Shown here one piece after another: positions 54,701-62,280 of a DNA stretch of 64,000 bases (position 1 is the stretch's first letter; each line of letters begins with the position of its first letter). The position numbers were made by a program, and so were the translations under genes. This stretch comes from Gavia stellata. Taxonomy: Eukaryota; Chordata; Aves; Gaviiformes; Gaviidae. The notes under the pieces are model-generated. The model made no database searches. It saw only the letters and a program-made list of their open reading frames with translations, and was not told where the DNA came from. The stretch covers positions 4,576,034-4,640,033 of the forward strand of contig NC_082618.1 in NCBI RefSeq assembly GCF_030936135.1, in the 5' to 3' direction.

Positions 54701-57700
54701 CCTACCAAAGCATGGGTGTGGTGGGTAAACAGTTGTACATGGAAACACTTAGACAAAAAAGGTGAAAGAGAGCATGTTCTTCTTTCGTTTTGCACATTTC
54801 TCTCTTTTGTTGCCATTTAAATAGCATTTCAAGAGTTGCTGCAATTATCTGTAAGTTAAAAACATGTATCAACAAAAGATGCAATAAAAACTATAGTCTA
54901 TTCAGGTCACTTTCTTAAAGGCATGGGCAACACTGCTATGATCAGCAAAGCTAGTCTGGTTTGATCCTCAGTTAATCCTTTTCTCTGACCTACTGGCCAT
55001 TCCCTCTGCAGCACCACACAGTTAATGCTCTGTTGTCTTCCATTTATTGATTCCGATTCACTTTGCCATGTATAACTTCTATCTGTTATTGTATTGTTGC
55101 TCCACAGGTTTACTAAAAAACATTTTCAGAAACCACAAAATGTAACAAGAAGATAAATATTAACAAAAAATTCCCACCTGAATTTAAATTTCTTCTCTCA
55201 GTGTGACTCACCACAGTAAGGCAAGCCTCTTCTGCTTATTAAGTAATTAAATCAGGCTGTTTTGTTTTGTTTTTAAGATCTTAGTTATTTTTCAGTTCTT
55301 AATGCTGCCAGACATGCAAGACAAGGCAGGGCTCTTAACTGCACGCAGAACAAAACGAGCAAATCACTGCAATGTGGGTTTCCTGCCCTGCTCTCTATTG
55401 ATAGCAATTTTCAGAACTGCTCTGATAGCCAGAAGATGGAACTCTCATATTTTTCTGCCTTTCCAAGAGGCATAAATTAACTTCCAGCAATTAATTTTCA
55501 CAGTCCGTGAGGCACATAACTGCTTTGGTTTACAAATACAGATACCAAGGTATTAAAGAATTAGATGTCAGCCAACCTCATGATAAATAGGTGAGTAACT
55601 TAAGTCCATTGCCTGCAAAATACTATAACCTGTTCTGAGAAAACTGAGAACCTGAAGATGTATAAGGTGGCGTTGACAAGCAGATGAGTACGTGCTCTAT
55701 ATCAAGAGTAAAGCAGGAGATCCTCCCTTTTTATTAAAAGAAACTGGAGAGATCTTAAATAAAGAAAAAGATATTAAAAAACCAGCAAACAAGCAGAGAT
55801 TCAACATGGTTAGGGGGCAACACTGTTTGGAAAAGAAAAGAGAAGACATTTTTCACAGAGGAAGTTTACATGGTCATGCGATTTTTCTCTAGAAAAAGAA
55901 GAATGGAGGCATGGAGGAAACGGAGAGTGAGGGTGTGCCAACTGCAGAGCAGAGCAAGCAAAGACCAGAGCAGCCAAAACAAGGGCAAGGTACACGGGAC
56001 GCCCACAGAGTGGAGGTTGCAAAAGGCCTGCGAGAGGGAGAGCAATATTTGAAGAAGATGAGGTGATGGCTGGGAAGGAGGACTGAGGAAACCGGAGGAT
56101 TAGCTGAAGAGCAGCAGTTGCCTAAGACAAGGTCAAATGACTGGCTGTTTGACCAGAGAGGAAAAATCTGTGACCAAAGGTCAAGTAAGGCCACATTTCT
56201 GCCGCTAAACTGTGTGGAAGCAGAAATTGCCAGGGAAGATGGAAACAGATGTGAAGGGTGATTCGAAAGCTTTTATTTTTCCTCTTTGTTGTAACTGGAG
56301 GAGTCAGGCCAGGGAAGACAAGCACAGAACGGGGACAGGAAGGAGAGAAGCACCACCACGAGTCAGCTGAATGCCAACAGGAGTGGTGGCTGACAGAAGC
56401 AGACATGAATGGGAAAATAGATACATAAATAGATAAACACAGCAATTCCTCATTATATTAACAGTCATGCTGCAGTTCTGCATTCTTCAGGTACTATAGG
56501 CACTGCTAATAAAGCAACAGGACAACCCAGAACTTTTCTCAAGCACCAGGTATACTTCAGTGAAGAGCTAAAAAACAATTCTCTTCTTGAAAGACAGAAA
56601 TATTAACTAAGGGTACACTACTCACTGGTTCCTCCTATGCCAATTTATGTAAAGATATCAAATGATTTACATTTTTCCAGAGATAATTCATCATCATGCT
56701 TAACTGACTATAACATGACTAAAATTACACAATGCTTACACTATTTATAGAATAACTTGCAGAGGCTAGTACCATTAACTCAGACACCACAAATCAGATA
56801 CTAAAACCAATTCTGCAAGTAAAGACTATGAACCACTCAGAAGCACTAGACCTTTGGAGTGAAGGATGTTCCTCTTAAATACACACACATAATGGCATTT
56901 ACAGCTAGTCATCTTTTTTTCCAACCTTGCTGTCAGAGACTGCTCAGAAGTCTGCTTAGTAAGTGCTGCTTATCAATGTTACCAGTTCTTATCTTGGAAG
57001 ACTTCAGTCAGAGTAAAGCCATAACCTCATGCTTCTTTTTTTTTTTAACCTACAAACTTTTATTTTTAAAAAATACCAAATATAATAAAATACCTAAATA
57101 TAATATAGAAGACGTCACATCTTAGAAGTATTTTTTAATAAAGTGCCTGGAGTGAAAACCCAGGAAGTCTGCCATTCAACCATCACACGTTATGAAGCCT
57201 ATGGGATTTGGTCCACTCCCATGCTGAGAGACGTTGTTTGTTTCAGCTTCTTAAAAGTTTTAAAACAAAATTCCTTCTTCAATCACTTTCAAGGGAGTGC
57301 ACACAAACTAGTTCCACAGTGGGAATCCGCTCCACCCACAAAAGGCTATGGGAAAGCAACTAAGCATCTTGAGGCATCAAGCCAGGAAGGGAAGAAAACA
57401 TTTGCTAAGGCCATCTTCTCTGTGACGACGGTGAACTGGCCAAGAAGCAATACAAATGGGCAAAGAATTTATATTTTCCAGTGTTCAAAATGCAAGAGAG
57501 AGTCAGTCAGTCCACGTGTTAAAGCATATTCATTGTGCCTTCAGGCGAGTCAACAGCTAATTATGAAGAACAGGGTCACGGTATTTTTCAAAATTAAGAG
57601 AGAGATTTGGGACTTGGCTTCAACAGGAAAACAGACACCCTCAACGTGCATATTTCCACTCTGGAGCAAAATGACCTGCTGAGCGGGTCAAAACTTCCTT

Positions 57701-60700
57701 AGAAATTCTAAAAGGTGGAAACATGTACATTCAAGGTGTCTGTTTTGCTTTTGAAGCCAAATCGCAGATTTGTCCACTGAACTGACATGGAAAAACATAC
57801 AGCTTAAAAAACCCAAATGTGTGAATGTTTGTGGTTTTTAATTAAAAATGTATTTGTTTAATAATATTAGTAACTATTAAATAATAATAAAACAAAGACC
57901 AAGCAAAATGAAACTGAGGGAAGAATTTTTTGGCTCTTGGAAAGTACCAACAATTTTGAAGTCACTCCCCAAGAGAAGAGAGTTTAACATTTGACAGTTA
58001 CATCAACAACGACACAGAGCTGCACTTCAGTGCTCAAAACCAGTCCCCTACCAACCACAGGTAGCTTTTGAGATGAGTAATAGCATTTTTAGATACTTCA
58101 ATTCCTTTTAAAAGTGATACTTATAAGCATTTAAGGTTTAAGTTTTGTTCGTTAATTTTCTATGTGACATCCCAGACTCCTGCACTAGGAATGTTCAGCC
58201 TCTGGGATACGTGAAAAGTACGGTGACAGCAAGTCTCAGCTCTTTTCAGGATCCCGCATTATTGCCACAGGGAAACAATGCAGCTCTTGGTGCCGTTAGT
58301 GGTACTAAAATCAATATGGCAACGTCCTCCAATCTTCTATATACAGCTGAGCAGTTCTCTCCACTGAGAGCTGGCATAATCTCTGACCACAAAAAAGAGA
58401 CACCATTTTTACTGGCCAAAGCACAGGCGTAAGAACAAGTTACTCCAATACTGTACAAATTCCTTCTGCCAGCAAATTCTTATTAAAATATTTGTTAGAC
58501 TGTGCCATTAACAGTTTCCTTTATCATAGAATAGTATCAACAGGTATGCTATTTATCTGTCTGACTGTACTAATAGTGCAGTAAGAAGAGTTTAATAATT
58601 TACATATCATTGTAATTAATTTTAGTCTTGAAGAATTAGTGGTTTATATAACTGCAGTTTCTTCATTGAAGCATTTGCCAGATATGAGAAGGGGAATAAT
58701 ACTAAAGCCTAAGCATTCCGATAGGGAAAAACTATGCCAAAATATTTTGTTTGGTAACCTTATTTTCAGAGATGGCAAGCATCCAGATCTGAATTAAACC
58801 CAGGGAGGCTGAGAATACACCATCTTCAAAAATAAAAAATATTTTTAAAAATTAGGCCTTACTGTTCCAGTCATGCTATCTAGACAACACGTGTATTATT
58901 TAAAATCTCAAAAAAAGCACCCTTACCAGGATCAATAAGAAGCACACACCTACTTGCAACACAGGTTGACATCATTAGCTAACAGTTCATGGCACAGTGC
59001 ACAAAGCTTCACCAGCAGCCAAAGGACTCTGCACTTAGCCTTTCTGCGATTGTTATCATATGGAAACTCTACTACCCCACACAAAAGACTTAGAGGGTTA
59101 TTAATGTCTATACTAAGCCAAAGTACAAAAACGGGGTAGGATCTAACGTCTGTTCTTTTCCTATTTCTTTGTGCTATTCCTTTCCCCTCTTCTTGGGCCC
59201 ATTTTCATGGGCATTAGAATAGAATATACATTTTATATTATATTCCTCTCATGTTGTTCCATATATGTTATTTCTACTCAGTAGAAATAGTAGTTCTTTT
59301 ATACTTCCTTTCAACAAAAAAATCATAGCTCGTGTGTCCTGCACAAGTAAAGAACGCATGAGGTATTTATAATCAATATAAGCAATTATAAAAAGCCATT
59401 ATTTTTCCTTAGGGGAACATACTAATCCAGTTCTATTTGGTCACACGTAATCTTAAATCATAGGTTACACTACTCCTTGAAACAATAAATTCAGTGCAGA
59501 CAACTAAAAATATATAACAATTCCTTTCTTCAATATTTTCTCCACATTAAAATACAACGAAGAAGTTTCAAGGCACACTTTTGGCAGGTTACTTAAAAAT
59601 AAAACCAACACACATGAGAACAATAGTATAGCAATCAAAGTGGATAAAAACACCAAACTGGTCCTATTACTGCCAAAGGAGGATGGGAGAGAGGAGCCAT
59701 TTTAGAAGCTCTAATTCTTTAGTGCAAGAACACAGCAACCACTTTCAGAATCCATCCAACCTGCAGCCAGTTCCCCCCGCCATGTGTCTTATTTACAGCA
59801 TCCTCATCTTCCCACAGCTAGAAAGCATGAGAAAGGCAGCAATCCATACCTCCTACAAGAAAGACTTCATCAACCTGTCAAATTACTAAATTTTATTTGC
59901 ACCTTTTTGACTGTTTTTTAAACAACAAAAAAATAAAATCCATCCAACTTGTAACTTTTAATGTATTACTAACATAGAACTACCTTTCCTGGTCAAGAGG
60001 CAGCAAAAATTTGTACAATGCGCAGTTCCACTGCACACGTGCAGTCAGATAGTCTGCAAGAGCCAAGAGGAAAATTTGTTGGAAGTTGTTCTGTAGCTCT
60101 CAGAAGAAAAGGCTAAAGAACAATAAACAATGGTTATTCACCAGAAAGTACACCAGAGCAACCCATACCAACACCGATCCTACAAGCGTGACAGAAAGTA
60201 AATTCCCCTTCCCCTTAGTGCTCTAGAAGGACAAGCGTGCAATCATTGACCTTAATGTAGGAAAAATACCTGCAATCTAAGCGCCTTCATCATTATAACT
60301 TTGAAAAGGTAGACTGAAATGCTGAAATCCCTGAGGATGAGCACTTTCTCATGTAACTCCACAAGAAAAAAAAAAGCACCCACACAATTCCCTAGGTATG
60401 CATAATTAAGAATACATCATTGCCCTTTTCTAACAGAGTGCTTTCCCAGGGAAACTCATCTGCTCTCTAAAAAAAGAGAGCTCTGGCATAGTCCCATGGC
60501 TGGGTAAGCACCTATCCTTCAAGATTCTGCACATGTCTCTAGGCTTCCAATTTCTACATTATGAGCAGCCTCAACTTAAATTTCTTGCTCTCTCACCCCT
60601 TCCCATACATCCCATACACTAAACAATGTCCCTTCAATCCCATCTTCCAAGCTAAGCGTTACCTACAGTTTTTCTGATATGCATACAGTTCTGGAACCTA

Positions 60701-61625
60701 TTCCAAGGGAAAAAAAAACCTCCTTGTCTGTAATTCCTCCCAAACCAGAAACAAATAACCTTTCCACAACAAGAACCTTCAGGGAAAGCTTAGCTTCCTT
60801 CTGCACAGGTAAATACCATCTCGAGATAAGAGCTGTCATTTTCTTTTGTCTTTTCCAGCACAGGAACGAACTGTCCACAACAAGCATCCTGACCTCAACC
60901 TCTCGAAGTCCCTTTACGCCACACGCACACGACGAATAGAGCCCTACAACACCTGCCGTGGCCAAACCAATGGCGAAGTCCTGCCCTGCCACGAAATGTC
61001 TACCTGGATACAAGCATCACCACCCGATTCCTCCCCTTTCCCAGGGCGGGGAGGCCTTCCTCGCCCCACCGCACACCCAGGCTGAGAGCCCCTTTCCTGG
61101 CACCAGCGAGCAGCGCGTCCTCTGAAGCACTACCCTCCCTCCTAGTGCGCGCTGGGGAGCCGCCCTTGCTCCACATTAAGCACCCTTACAGGCTAATAAC
61201 CACCTGCGATGCCCCCTTCGTCCCCGCAAGGCCTTCCCGACCCACCTCTCCCAGCCAAGCTCCCCCCTGGGTGCTCACCGCTCGCCCTCCCCTCACACGG
61301 CGGCTCCCACCGCCGCGCCACCGTCCGGGCACGGCTGCCTCCCGGCACCCCAGGCCTCTCCGCGGGTCTCCCCTTCGTGCACACCCCCGCCCTCGCCGCT
61401 GCCCCACGCATCCTGTCCCGGCGGATCCCACCTCCCCGCCGCCGTCACCACCCACCGCCGCGGCCCGGCAAGGCCGCCTCGCCCAGGCCGCTGCCCCCCG
61501 CCCCCCGGCCGGCGCGGCTCCGCAGGCGAGCCCGGGGCTGGGCAGGCCGCGGCCGCCCGGCTCCGCGGAGCGAGGCCGCCTCCCCCTTTACCGTCCGTCG
61601 GGGGACTCGGGCCGGGCTGGGCCAT
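12696..61625 (-). CDS. RABEP1: RABEP1, rabaptin-5 (complete, 18 coding exons)
   Basis: Eighteen exons on the - strand join in phase to 2,583 nt: 860 residues plus stop, against 862 in human. In transcript order: 61592-61625, 42512-42640, 40151-40354, 38727-38887, 32234-32353, 29133-29268, 28183-28361, 27104-27229, 24018-24485, 21838-21942, 20968-21084, 19638-19736, 18041-18181, 17129-17318, 16778-16833, 15797-15895, 14846-14962, 12696-12797. The start ATG has a strong context (G at -3 and +4) and begins MAQPGP as in human. The protein is mostly coiled coil: residues about 12-360, a less structured linker of about 360-500, then coiled coil from about 535 to the end. Known family functions are an N-terminal Rab4-binding region, Rabex-5 and GGA GAT contacts in the middle-C region, a gamma-ear-binding FGPLV motif (here residues 437-441), and a C-terminal Rab5-GTP-binding region (here exons 16-18). 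It acts on early endosomes in fusion and recycling. The only length difference from human that I can see is two residues in exon 8. Confidence 0.97.
12798..14845 (-). other. RABEP1 intron 17, homopolymer-rich
   Basis: This 2.0-kb intron contains T21 at 13353-13373, A20 at 13742-13761 and A17 at 13854-13870 (+ strand sense). A stretch of higher GC at about 14100-14340 has no recognised identity. No CR1-type 3' end was seen. Confidence 0.65.
13353..13870 (+). repeat. Cluster of long homopolymer runs
   Basis: T21 (13353-13373), A20 (13742-13761) and A17 (13854-13870) fall within 520 bp. These could be remnants of retroposed tails, but no flanking target-site duplication was found by eye. Confidence 0.7.
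14846..14962 (-). CDS. RABEP1: RABEP1 coding exon 17 (Rab5-binding region)
   Basis: The acceptor is TCTCTTCAG and the donor is GTAAGG. It encodes residues 789-827: ATLEQLVFEEKNKAQRLQTE, then LDVSEQVQRDFVKLSQTLQ. This lies in the C-terminal helical segment that in human binds Rab5-GTP. Confidence 0.96.
15797..15895 (-). CDS. RABEP1: RABEP1 coding exon 16 (coiled coil)
   Basis: The acceptor is TTATAATATAG, a weak A-rich tract, and the donor is GTAGCT. It encodes residues 756-788: LESSSQENLQQLESLQETKN, then TLEEQLKKETAAK. Confidence 0.94.
16778..16833 (-). CDS. RABEP1: RABEP1 coding exon 15 (56 nt)
   Basis: The acceptor is TGTTTTCCAG and the donor is GTAAGG. It completes the split Ala codon and encodes SISSLKAELERIKVEKEQ (to residue 755). 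It is the smallest internal exon, and skipping it would shift the frame. Confidence 0.95.
17129..17318 (-). CDS. RABEP1: RABEP1 coding exon 14 (coiled coil)
   Basis: The acceptor is ATTGATTCAG and the donor is GTGAGC. It encodes residues 674-736: ELRELILKYREDIISVRTAA, then KLKAEILFLKEQIQAEQYLK and LEIENCKEEI. It ends one base into an Ala codon. Confidence 0.96.
18041..18181 (-). CDS. RABEP1: RABEP1 coding exon 13 (coiled coil)
   Basis: The acceptor is TACATTGGAG and the donor is GTAGAA. It encodes residues 627-673: AVLTQSREQVSEELVRLQKD, then HVSLQQAEDFILPEAAE. Confidence 0.95.
18182..20967 (-). other. RABEP1 introns 11 and 12
   Basis: Introns 18182-19637 and 19737-20967 are AT-rich with short A/T runs. 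A 90-codon + strand frame near 20.62 kb has no family signature. Nothing else was recognised. Confidence 0.6.
19638..19736 (-). CDS. RABEP1: RABEP1 coding exon 12 (coiled coil, divergent)
   Basis: The acceptor is TTCTTTTTTTAAG and the donor is GTAAGA. It encodes residues 594-626: ISLLMAKCQKSENFLSELQQ, then AFLQAKRSVQEQM. Length and phase match human, but the first dozen residues differ from the human ISALVLRAQASE as I recall it. Confidence 0.94.
20968..21084 (-). CDS. RABEP1: RABEP1 coding exon 11 (coiled coil)
   Basis: The acceptor is TTGTAACAACACAG and the donor is GTACAA. It encodes residues 555-593: VKKLQVMLRQANDQLEKTMK, then DKQELEDYMKQSAEDSSNQ. Confidence 0.96.
21838..21942 (-). CDS. 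RABEP1: RABEP1 coding exon 10
   Basis: The acceptor is GTTCTCCAG and the donor is GTGGGA. It encodes residues 520-554: VQNAGNKLGRRCDMCSNYEK, then QLQGIQIQEAETRDQ. The CDMC pair is conserved with human. In human this begins the region that binds Rabex-5 and the GGA GAT domain. Confidence 0.96.
21943..24017 (-). other. RABEP1 intron 9
   Basis: This 2.1-kb intron has a T/G-rich low-complexity block at about 22340-22412 (+ strand) and a pyrimidine-rich stretch at about 23090-23240. No RNA gene or transposon was recognised. Confidence 0.6.
22340..22412 (+). repeat. T/G low-complexity block
   Basis: Runs of T are broken by G and C, with GGGG at 22359-22362 and a terminal run of about 15 T. On the RABEP1 strand this is an A/C-rich tract inside intron 9. 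Confidence 0.7.
24018..24485 (-). CDS. RABEP1: RABEP1 coding exon 9 (linker with DESD and FGPLV motifs)
   Basis: The acceptor is TTCAATTCCAG and the donor is GTGAGT. The largest exon (156 codons, residues 364-519) encodes the poorly coiled linker: KSDNDMFKDGLRRAQSTDSL, GNLDESDFGPLVGADSVSEN and AMTPEQEETASLLSSVTQG, ending RLVSETEWNLLQKE. In human rabaptin-5, DESD is a described caspase-3 site and FGPLV binds gamma-adaptin and GGA ear domains. Both are intact here at residues 433-436 and 437-441. Confidence 0.97.
24252..24278 (-). other. Caspase site DESD (24267-24278) and gamma-ear motif FGPLV (24252-24266)
   Basis: Read on the - strand, the codons give DESD directly followed by FGPLV. The two functional motifs known from human rabaptin-5 thus abut, so cleavage after the last D would leave F at the new N-terminus. 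The residues are seen in sequence; the functions are established for the mammalian protein. Confidence 0.85.
24486..27103 (-). other. RABEP1 intron 8
   Basis: A 2.6-kb AT-rich intron. It includes a TA-rich patch around 25480-25505. No conserved frame or recognised repeat family was seen. Confidence 0.6.
27104..27229 (-). CDS. RABEP1: RABEP1 coding exon 8 (variable acidic linker)
   Basis: The acceptor is TTGATTTCTAG and the donor is GTAAAA. It encodes residues 322-363: EEDDQQRLSKRKEQKQKDSD, then LAHEETLTQLSNEE. It is the most divergent exon against human and is two codons shorter, which accounts for the whole 860/862 difference. Confidence 0.93.
27341..27416 (+). repeat. Diverged tandem duplication, 2 x 38 bp
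   Basis: Copy 1 (27341-27378) and copy 2 (27379-27416) both start GATT, share TTTTGGTTAAAAA and end AAG. By eye 28 of 38 positions match without gaps. It lies in RABEP1 intron 7. Confidence 0.7.
27992..28064 (+). repeat. Diverged tandem duplication, ~36 bp unit
   Basis: Both copies (27992-28027 and 28028-28064) start AAATTGAG, carry TTTCT then AACTGT and AGCT, and end ATT(C). One small indel is needed for alignment. It lies in RABEP1 intron 7, about 120 bp from exon 7. Confidence 0.65.
28183..28361 (-). CDS. RABEP1: RABEP1 coding exon 7 (coiled coil; A8 run)
   Basis: The acceptor is TTTGAATAG and the donor is the less usual GTTACT. It encodes residues 262-321: CRLLEQERQQHNQLKHTWQK, then RDMQRMEIVLTSEQLRQVEE and LKKKDQ. 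The LKKK codons contain a run of eight A on the coding strand (28190-28197). Confidence 0.96.
29133..29268 (-). CDS. RABEP1: RABEP1 coding exon 6 (coiled coil)
   Basis: The acceptor is TTGTTCAG and the donor is GTACCT. It encodes residues 217-261: VKELNHYLEAEKSCRTDLEM, then AVLNTQKSVLQEDAEKLRKE. It is essentially identical to human. Confidence 0.97.
29269..32233 (-). other. RABEP1 intron 5
   Basis: A 3.0-kb intron. It contains a hydrophobic - strand frame at 29502-29774 of unclear meaning and a G-run tract at 31374-31391 followed by GA repeats. No recognised gene or element was found. Confidence 0.6.
31374..31406 (+). repeat. G9-C-G8 tract plus GA repeat
   Basis: Two long G runs are separated by a single C and followed by a short GA repeat. 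On the RABEP1 transcript strand it reads as a pyrimidine tract. Confidence 0.75.
32234..32353 (-). CDS. RABEP1: RABEP1 coding exon 5 (coiled coil)
   Basis: The acceptor is AATTTTAG and the donor is GTGAGG. It encodes residues 177-216: AQEDAEKLRSVVMPMEKEIA, then GAEEKIKELEASK. It is a phase-0 exon of 40 codons, so skipping it would preserve the frame. Confidence 0.96.
32354..38726 (-). other. RABEP1 intron 4
   Basis: A 6.4-kb AT-rich intron, the second largest. It has a G12 run at 33353-33364 and a four-tract G-rich motif at 34360-34382. I saw no exon-like conserved frame, RNA gene or complete transposon. Confidence 0.6.
34360..34382 (+). repeat. Four-tract G-rich motif (G-quadruplex-prone)
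   Basis: The pattern is G3-A-G7-T-G7-T-G3, preceded by a run of about ten A. Four G tracts with single-base loops satisfy the classical quadruplex pattern. It lies on the template strand of RABEP1 intron 4. Confidence 0.8.
38727..38887 (-). CDS. RABEP1: RABEP1 coding exon 4 (coiled coil)
   Basis: The acceptor is GTTTTATAG and the donor is GTACGT. It encodes residues 123-176: TVRDYELQYHHRLEQERAQW, then REIAELRRRLSEGQEEENLE. Confidence 0.96.
40151..40354 (-). CDS. RABEP1: RABEP1 coding exon 3 (coiled coil)
   Basis: The acceptor is CTTCTTTTCAG and the donor is GTAACA. It encodes residues 55-122, with NAVLQAAQDDLGQLRTQLME, then AIATVSENTKQEAIDEVKRQ and ASLQAIMK. It is nearly identical to human. 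Confidence 0.97.
40355..42511 (-). other. RABEP1 intron 2
   Basis: A 2.2-kb intron with a G9 run at 41396-41404 and several short A runs. Nothing else was recognised. Confidence 0.6.
42512..42640 (-). CDS. RABEP1: RABEP1 coding exon 2 (N-terminal coiled coil)
   Basis: The acceptor is TTATTTTTAG and the donor is GTAAGT. It encodes residues 12-54, with LLQRVAELEKVNAEFLRTKQ and then EFNQKRAKFKELYLAKE. In human rabaptin-5 this is part of the Rab4-binding segment. Confidence 0.96.
44504..44640 (-). promoter_or_regulatory. CpG-rich patch with strong-context ATG: candidate internal promoter / alternative first exon
   Basis: The 120 bp from 44521 hold about nine CpGs in an otherwise CpG-poor intron. 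On the RABEP1 strand an ATG at 44586-44588 sits in GGCCATGG context and opens a 110-codon frame starting MASKRAALPRAAGSS. A GT at 44502-44503 would splice in the phase needed by exon 2, but it is a weak donor (GGA then GTGGAA). It is unproven; it could equally be a chance GC patch. Confidence 0.3.
59269..59289. repeat. Perfect inverted repeat, 10-bp arms
   Basis: TATTTCTACT and AGTAGAAATA flank a single C, making an almost continuous palindrome in RABEP1 intron 1. No function is assigned. Confidence 0.75.
61592..61625 (-). CDS. RABEP1: RABEP1 coding exon 1
   Basis: The ATG at 61623-61625 has the strong context GCCATGG. The exon encodes MAQPGPSPPTD plus one base of a Val codon, and the donor is GTAAAG. 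Human begins MAQPGPASQPD, so the start and length agree. It lies inside the CpG island. Confidence 0.95.
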
Positions 61626-61782
61626 GGCTCCGGCGGGCGGGCGGCGCCGCCGCGGCCTCCTCCGCCTCCAGCCGCGACGTCGGAGCGGGAACCGCTACGC
61701 CAGGGGGCCCCGGCGAGAGACGGGAGCTGCCGGCCTGGGCCTCCGCCTCCTCCGCCTCATCCTGACAGCGGCCGCCGCCGGC

Positions 61783-61811
61783 AGGAGGAGGAGGAGGAGG
61801 AGGAGGAGGAG
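61783..61811 (+). repeat. AGG/CCT trinucleotide repeat
   Basis: A 29-nt uninterrupted AGG repeat (CCT on the RABEP1 strand) lies about 160-190 nt upstream of the RABEP1 ATG, so in the promoter or 5' UTR. Such tracts are often length-variable. Confidence 0.85.
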
Positions 61812-62280
61812 CGCCGCGCAGGCGCCCACGGTGAGACCACGGGACCGGCTGCCGCCACCGGCGCTGGGAGGGCTGGGGCCGCGCCGGCCGCCGCCGCGGC
61901 GGGGTCAGGGTGGGTTCTCCCGGGCCGGCCGCCGCCGCCCGGCCCCATGCTGAGGTGCTTTGTCACCCAACGGCCGAGAGGGGAGGCAGACCCGGCCCCG
62001 GCGGGAGCCGGGCCGAAGCCTCCGCCTGTGACGGGCAGGGCCGGGGCGGCGGCGGGCTGACGGAGGAGCTGGTGGGGCTGAAGGCGCCTGAGGGCGTTCC
62101 TGCCGCCCCGGGTTCGCCTTAGGGCCCGGTCGTGGCGCGGGCCAGGCCGGGCGGTGCGGAGCCGCCGCCCGCCCCCTCCGCCGGGCCTGTCCCCACGGCC
62201 TCGGCCTCGCCTGCGGGCCCGAGTGGTCTCCCGGGCCGCAGCAAGGCCCTGCCCCCGGGCTTCCGGGCCGGGGAGGCATC

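Larger units (their letters stand above)
42641..61591 (-). other. RABEP1 intron 1 (19 kb)
   Basis: This intron separates the CpG-island exon from exon 2. It is mostly AT-rich and CpG-poor with scattered A/T runs (for example 47747-47761 and 52021-52045). Exceptions are a CpG-rich patch at about 44520-44640, a purine-rich patch of higher GC at about 55890-56400, and a rising GC slope from 60.9 kb into the promoter island. A 179-codon + strand frame at 57143-57682 has no recognised homology. Confidence 0.65.
61230..62280. promoter_or_regulatory. RABEP1: CpG island / RABEP1 promoter
   Basis: About 1 kb of very GC-rich, CpG-dense sequence spans the RABEP1 start codon, in sharp contrast to the AT-rich flanks. 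No TATA box is evident. GC-box-like CCCGCC/GGGCGG strings are frequent, an NRF1-like CGCGCAGGCGCC (two mismatches to consensus) is at 61815-61826, and an ETS-like CTTCCGG is at 62260-62266. The transcription start is not fixed; it probably lies within about 300 bp above the ATG. Divergent transcription from the other side is possible but no partner gene was recognised. Confidence 0.8.

Noticed and set aside
55692..56445. Cluster of frames on both strands around the purine-rich patch
   Set aside because: Openness follows from biased composition; the peptides are low complexity and conflict between strands.
61145..61765. 206-codon + strand frame near the RABEP1 start
   Set aside because: Same GC-driven openness and antisense overlap with exon 1; low-complexity composition.
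61209..62060. 283-codon + strand frame, the longest in the window, over the CpG island
   Set aside because: It is Pro/Arg/Ala-rich, as expected from GC-rich DNA with few stops. It overlaps RABEP1 exon 1 antisense and has no recognisable domain.
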